A stretch of 64,000 nucleotides of DNA from positions 1 through 64,000 of the forward strand of contig NZ_LVJI01000006.1 of NCBI RefSeq assembly GCF_001637225.1, given 5' to 3'. How positions within the stretch are numbered: position 1 is the first letter of the stretch; each line of letters starts with the position of its first letter. The position numbers and the translations under genes were made by a program. The notes under the pieces were generated by a model that was given only the letters and a program-made list of their open reading frames with translations, was not told where the DNA came from and made no database searches. Of the stretch, positions 62,619 to 64,000 are shown one piece after another. The stretch comes from Paenibacillus antarcticus. GTDB lineage: Bacteria; Bacillota; Bacilli; Paenibacillales; Paenibacillaceae.

Positions 62619-64000
62619 GACGCGAACAATGGCTGCTGCCTTATATCACTTCATACTTCTGGCGGTTCGTAGTGATTGTTGCACTGGGTGCCCTGACGGT
62701 ATTTACGGCAAGTAGTCTGATGTTCTCGTCAGGGTACCTCATCTCAAAGTCTGCTCTTCGTCCAGAGAATATCTTGATGGTGTATGTGCAGATTGTTATC
62801 GTTAGAACCTTCGGTACGAGCAGATCTGTGGTTCATTATGTGGAGCGTCTCGTGGGTCACGATACAATTCTACGTATTCTATCGAAAATGCGCGTACAGA
62901 TGTATCGGATACTGGAACCCCAAGCATTATTTATTTCAACACGGTTTCGCACCGGGGATATCCTTGGAATTCTAGCAGAAGATATTGAGAAGCTACAAGA
63001 TGTGTACCTGCGTACTATTTTCCCAAGTCTAGTTGCCTTGTTGTTATATACGGTCTCGATCATAGCGTTAGGACAATTCGATGTTCAATTTGCGTTATTC
63101 ATGGCGTTATATCTGCTCATTCTAATCTTGGTTCTACCGTGGATTTCACTGATGCTTACGAAGAAGAAGAATAAGCAGTCACAGCACAAGCGTGGTCAGC
63201 TGTATCAGACATTAACGGATGCTGTACTTGGTATGAGTGATTGGGTCATCAGTGGTAGACCTGCTCAATTCGTGGAGCTCTATGAAGGTGATGAACTAGC
63301 AGTAGCAAGCATAGATCGTAAATTAAGTGCTTGGGCGAGATGGAGACAATTGATTGGCCAAGCCACTGTTGGTATTGCAGTAGTCTGCATGTTGTACTGG
63401 GCAGGTCAGCAGTATGCAGATGGTGCAATTGCTTCGACGATGATCGCTGCGTTCGTCCTTGTGGTCTTTCCACTTATGGATGCATTTCTACCGATCTCTG
63501 AATCTGTGGAGAAAATACCACGTTATCAAGGGTCTTTTGCAAGGTTGAGAGAAATTGAGGATGCAGGTAATGAGGTAAAAGGTCTAGTTCAGAATGATCA
63601 TTCTGAAGATGGAGAGACCTCTCCGAGGGAACTCGTTAGCGAAGATCTAGTAAATAAGGCAAGGCAGGGTGCGCATATTAAGATTAATCGCGCCTCTCAT
63701 CGATATGTTGCTGAGGGTCCGTGGTCTTTCGAGGACATTACATTAGATATTCCTCAAGGAAAGAAAGTAGCCATCATGGGAAGAAGTGGTGCTGGAAAAT
63801 CGACACTATTGAAATTAATCCAAGGTGCGATTACCCCAGAGAGGGGTAGTGCTACGATTCAAGAGACGGATGCCAATCGATTCGGAGAACATATTCCTAG
63901 TCTCATTTCCGTATTGAACCAAAGCCCTCATTTATTCGATACATCGGTCACGAATAACATACGTTTGGGGAAACTTGATGCGTCGGACGAGGAGATTAGT
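62615..64000 (+). CDS. cydC: Cysteine/glutathione ABC exporter subunit CydC, truncated by window edge
   Basis: Open reading frame from ATG 62615 (overlapping the previous stop, with GGAGGGTG upstream) to the last base, 462 codons without a stop. The membrane half begins MRREQWLLPYITSYFWRF and carries SSLMFSSGYLISKSALRPENI. The Walker A GRSGAGKSTLLKLIQG lies near residue 388. The ABC signature and Walker B lie beyond the window. It pairs with CydD to export thiols needed for bd assembly. The linker (about 320-345) is unusually acidic and polar. Confidence 0.92.
   Translation, partial: MRREQWLLPYITSYFWRFVVIVALGALTVFTASSLMFSSGYLISKSALRPENILMVYVQIVIVRTFGTSRSVVHYVERLVGHDTILRILSKMRVQMYRILEPQALFISTRFRTGDILGILAEDIEKLQDVYLRTIFPSLVALLLYTVSIIALGQFDVQFALFMALYLLILILVLPWISLMLTKKKNKQSQHKRGQLYQTLTDAVLGMSDWVISGRPAQFVELYEGDELAVASIDRKLSAWARWRQLIGQATVGIAVVCMLYWAGQQYADGAIASTMIAAFVLVVFPLMDAFLPISESVEKIPRYQGSFARLREIEDAGNEVKGLVQNDHSEDGETSPRELVSEDLVNKARQGAHIKINRASHRYVAEGPWSFEDITLDIPQGKKVAIMGRSGAGKSTLLKLIQGAITPERGSATIQETDANRFGEHIPSLISVLNQSPHLFDTSVTNNIRLGKLDASDEEIS

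Overview
The window looks like a chromosomal segment of a Paenibacillus-type firmicute. The evidence is moderate-to-low GC content, strong Gram-positive Shine-Dalgarno sites, U-tailed terminators, a large rRNA-linked tRNA array, YesM/YesN two-component genes, a YheC/YheD spore-coat protein, a Spo0E-family phosphatase, and a LipL octanoyltransferase. The genus is an inference from gene content. I see no phage, IS element, CRISPR array or replication origin.

Layout. 1-1490: 3' end of a 23S rRNA, a 5S rRNA and eleven tRNAs ending at a strong terminator. 1522-11872: a carbohydrate-use locus with YesM/YesN sensor and regulator, a GH31 glycosidase, a sugar ABC importer behind a CcpA (cre) site, and a secreted GH16 glucanase. 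11963-12530: a second five-tRNA operon. 12705-21593: housekeeping genes (cysK, YolD-like, lipL, TVP38-like, DUF948, a glycosyltransferase with a UbiA/MenA-like prenyltransferase, and ald).

22177-39318: a sulfur/amino-acid island. It contains a YtnJ-like flavin monooxygenase, a five-part dipeptide-type ABC importer, a YtnI-like glutaredoxin, a LysR regulator, an alanine/glycine symporter, a TcyKLMN-like cystine importer, a YtmO-like monooxygenase, an M20 amidohydrolase and a SolA-like amine oxidase. The set closely parallels the Bacillus subtilis ytmI operon for S-alkylcysteine salvage, but it is rearranged and extended. An unusual family of hairpin repeats sits directly on the Shine-Dalgarno sites of three genes in this island.

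39434-41401: the most interesting part, a compact peptide quorum-sensing cassette. An HTH-TPR (RRNPP-type) receptor overlaps a 40-residue secreted propeptide gene that no long-ORF scan would list, and a Spo0E-family phosphatase follows. The receptor and phosphatase upstream regions both carry inverted repeats that share a TTGGTA half-site.

41505-56338: a DUF4023 micro-protein, an NlpC/P60 lipoprotein, a class B penicillin-binding protein, a Fur-controlled YclNOPQ-like siderophore importer, a hairpin-gated small membrane protein, two spore-coat-like genes, an intracellular GH9 enzyme, a two-gene ABC system and a zinc-ribbon protein of unknown function. 56430-64000: a chemoreceptor, then the cydABDC cytochrome bd operon behind a symmetric six-half-site FNR/CRP-like array. 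The last cyd gene runs off the window edge.
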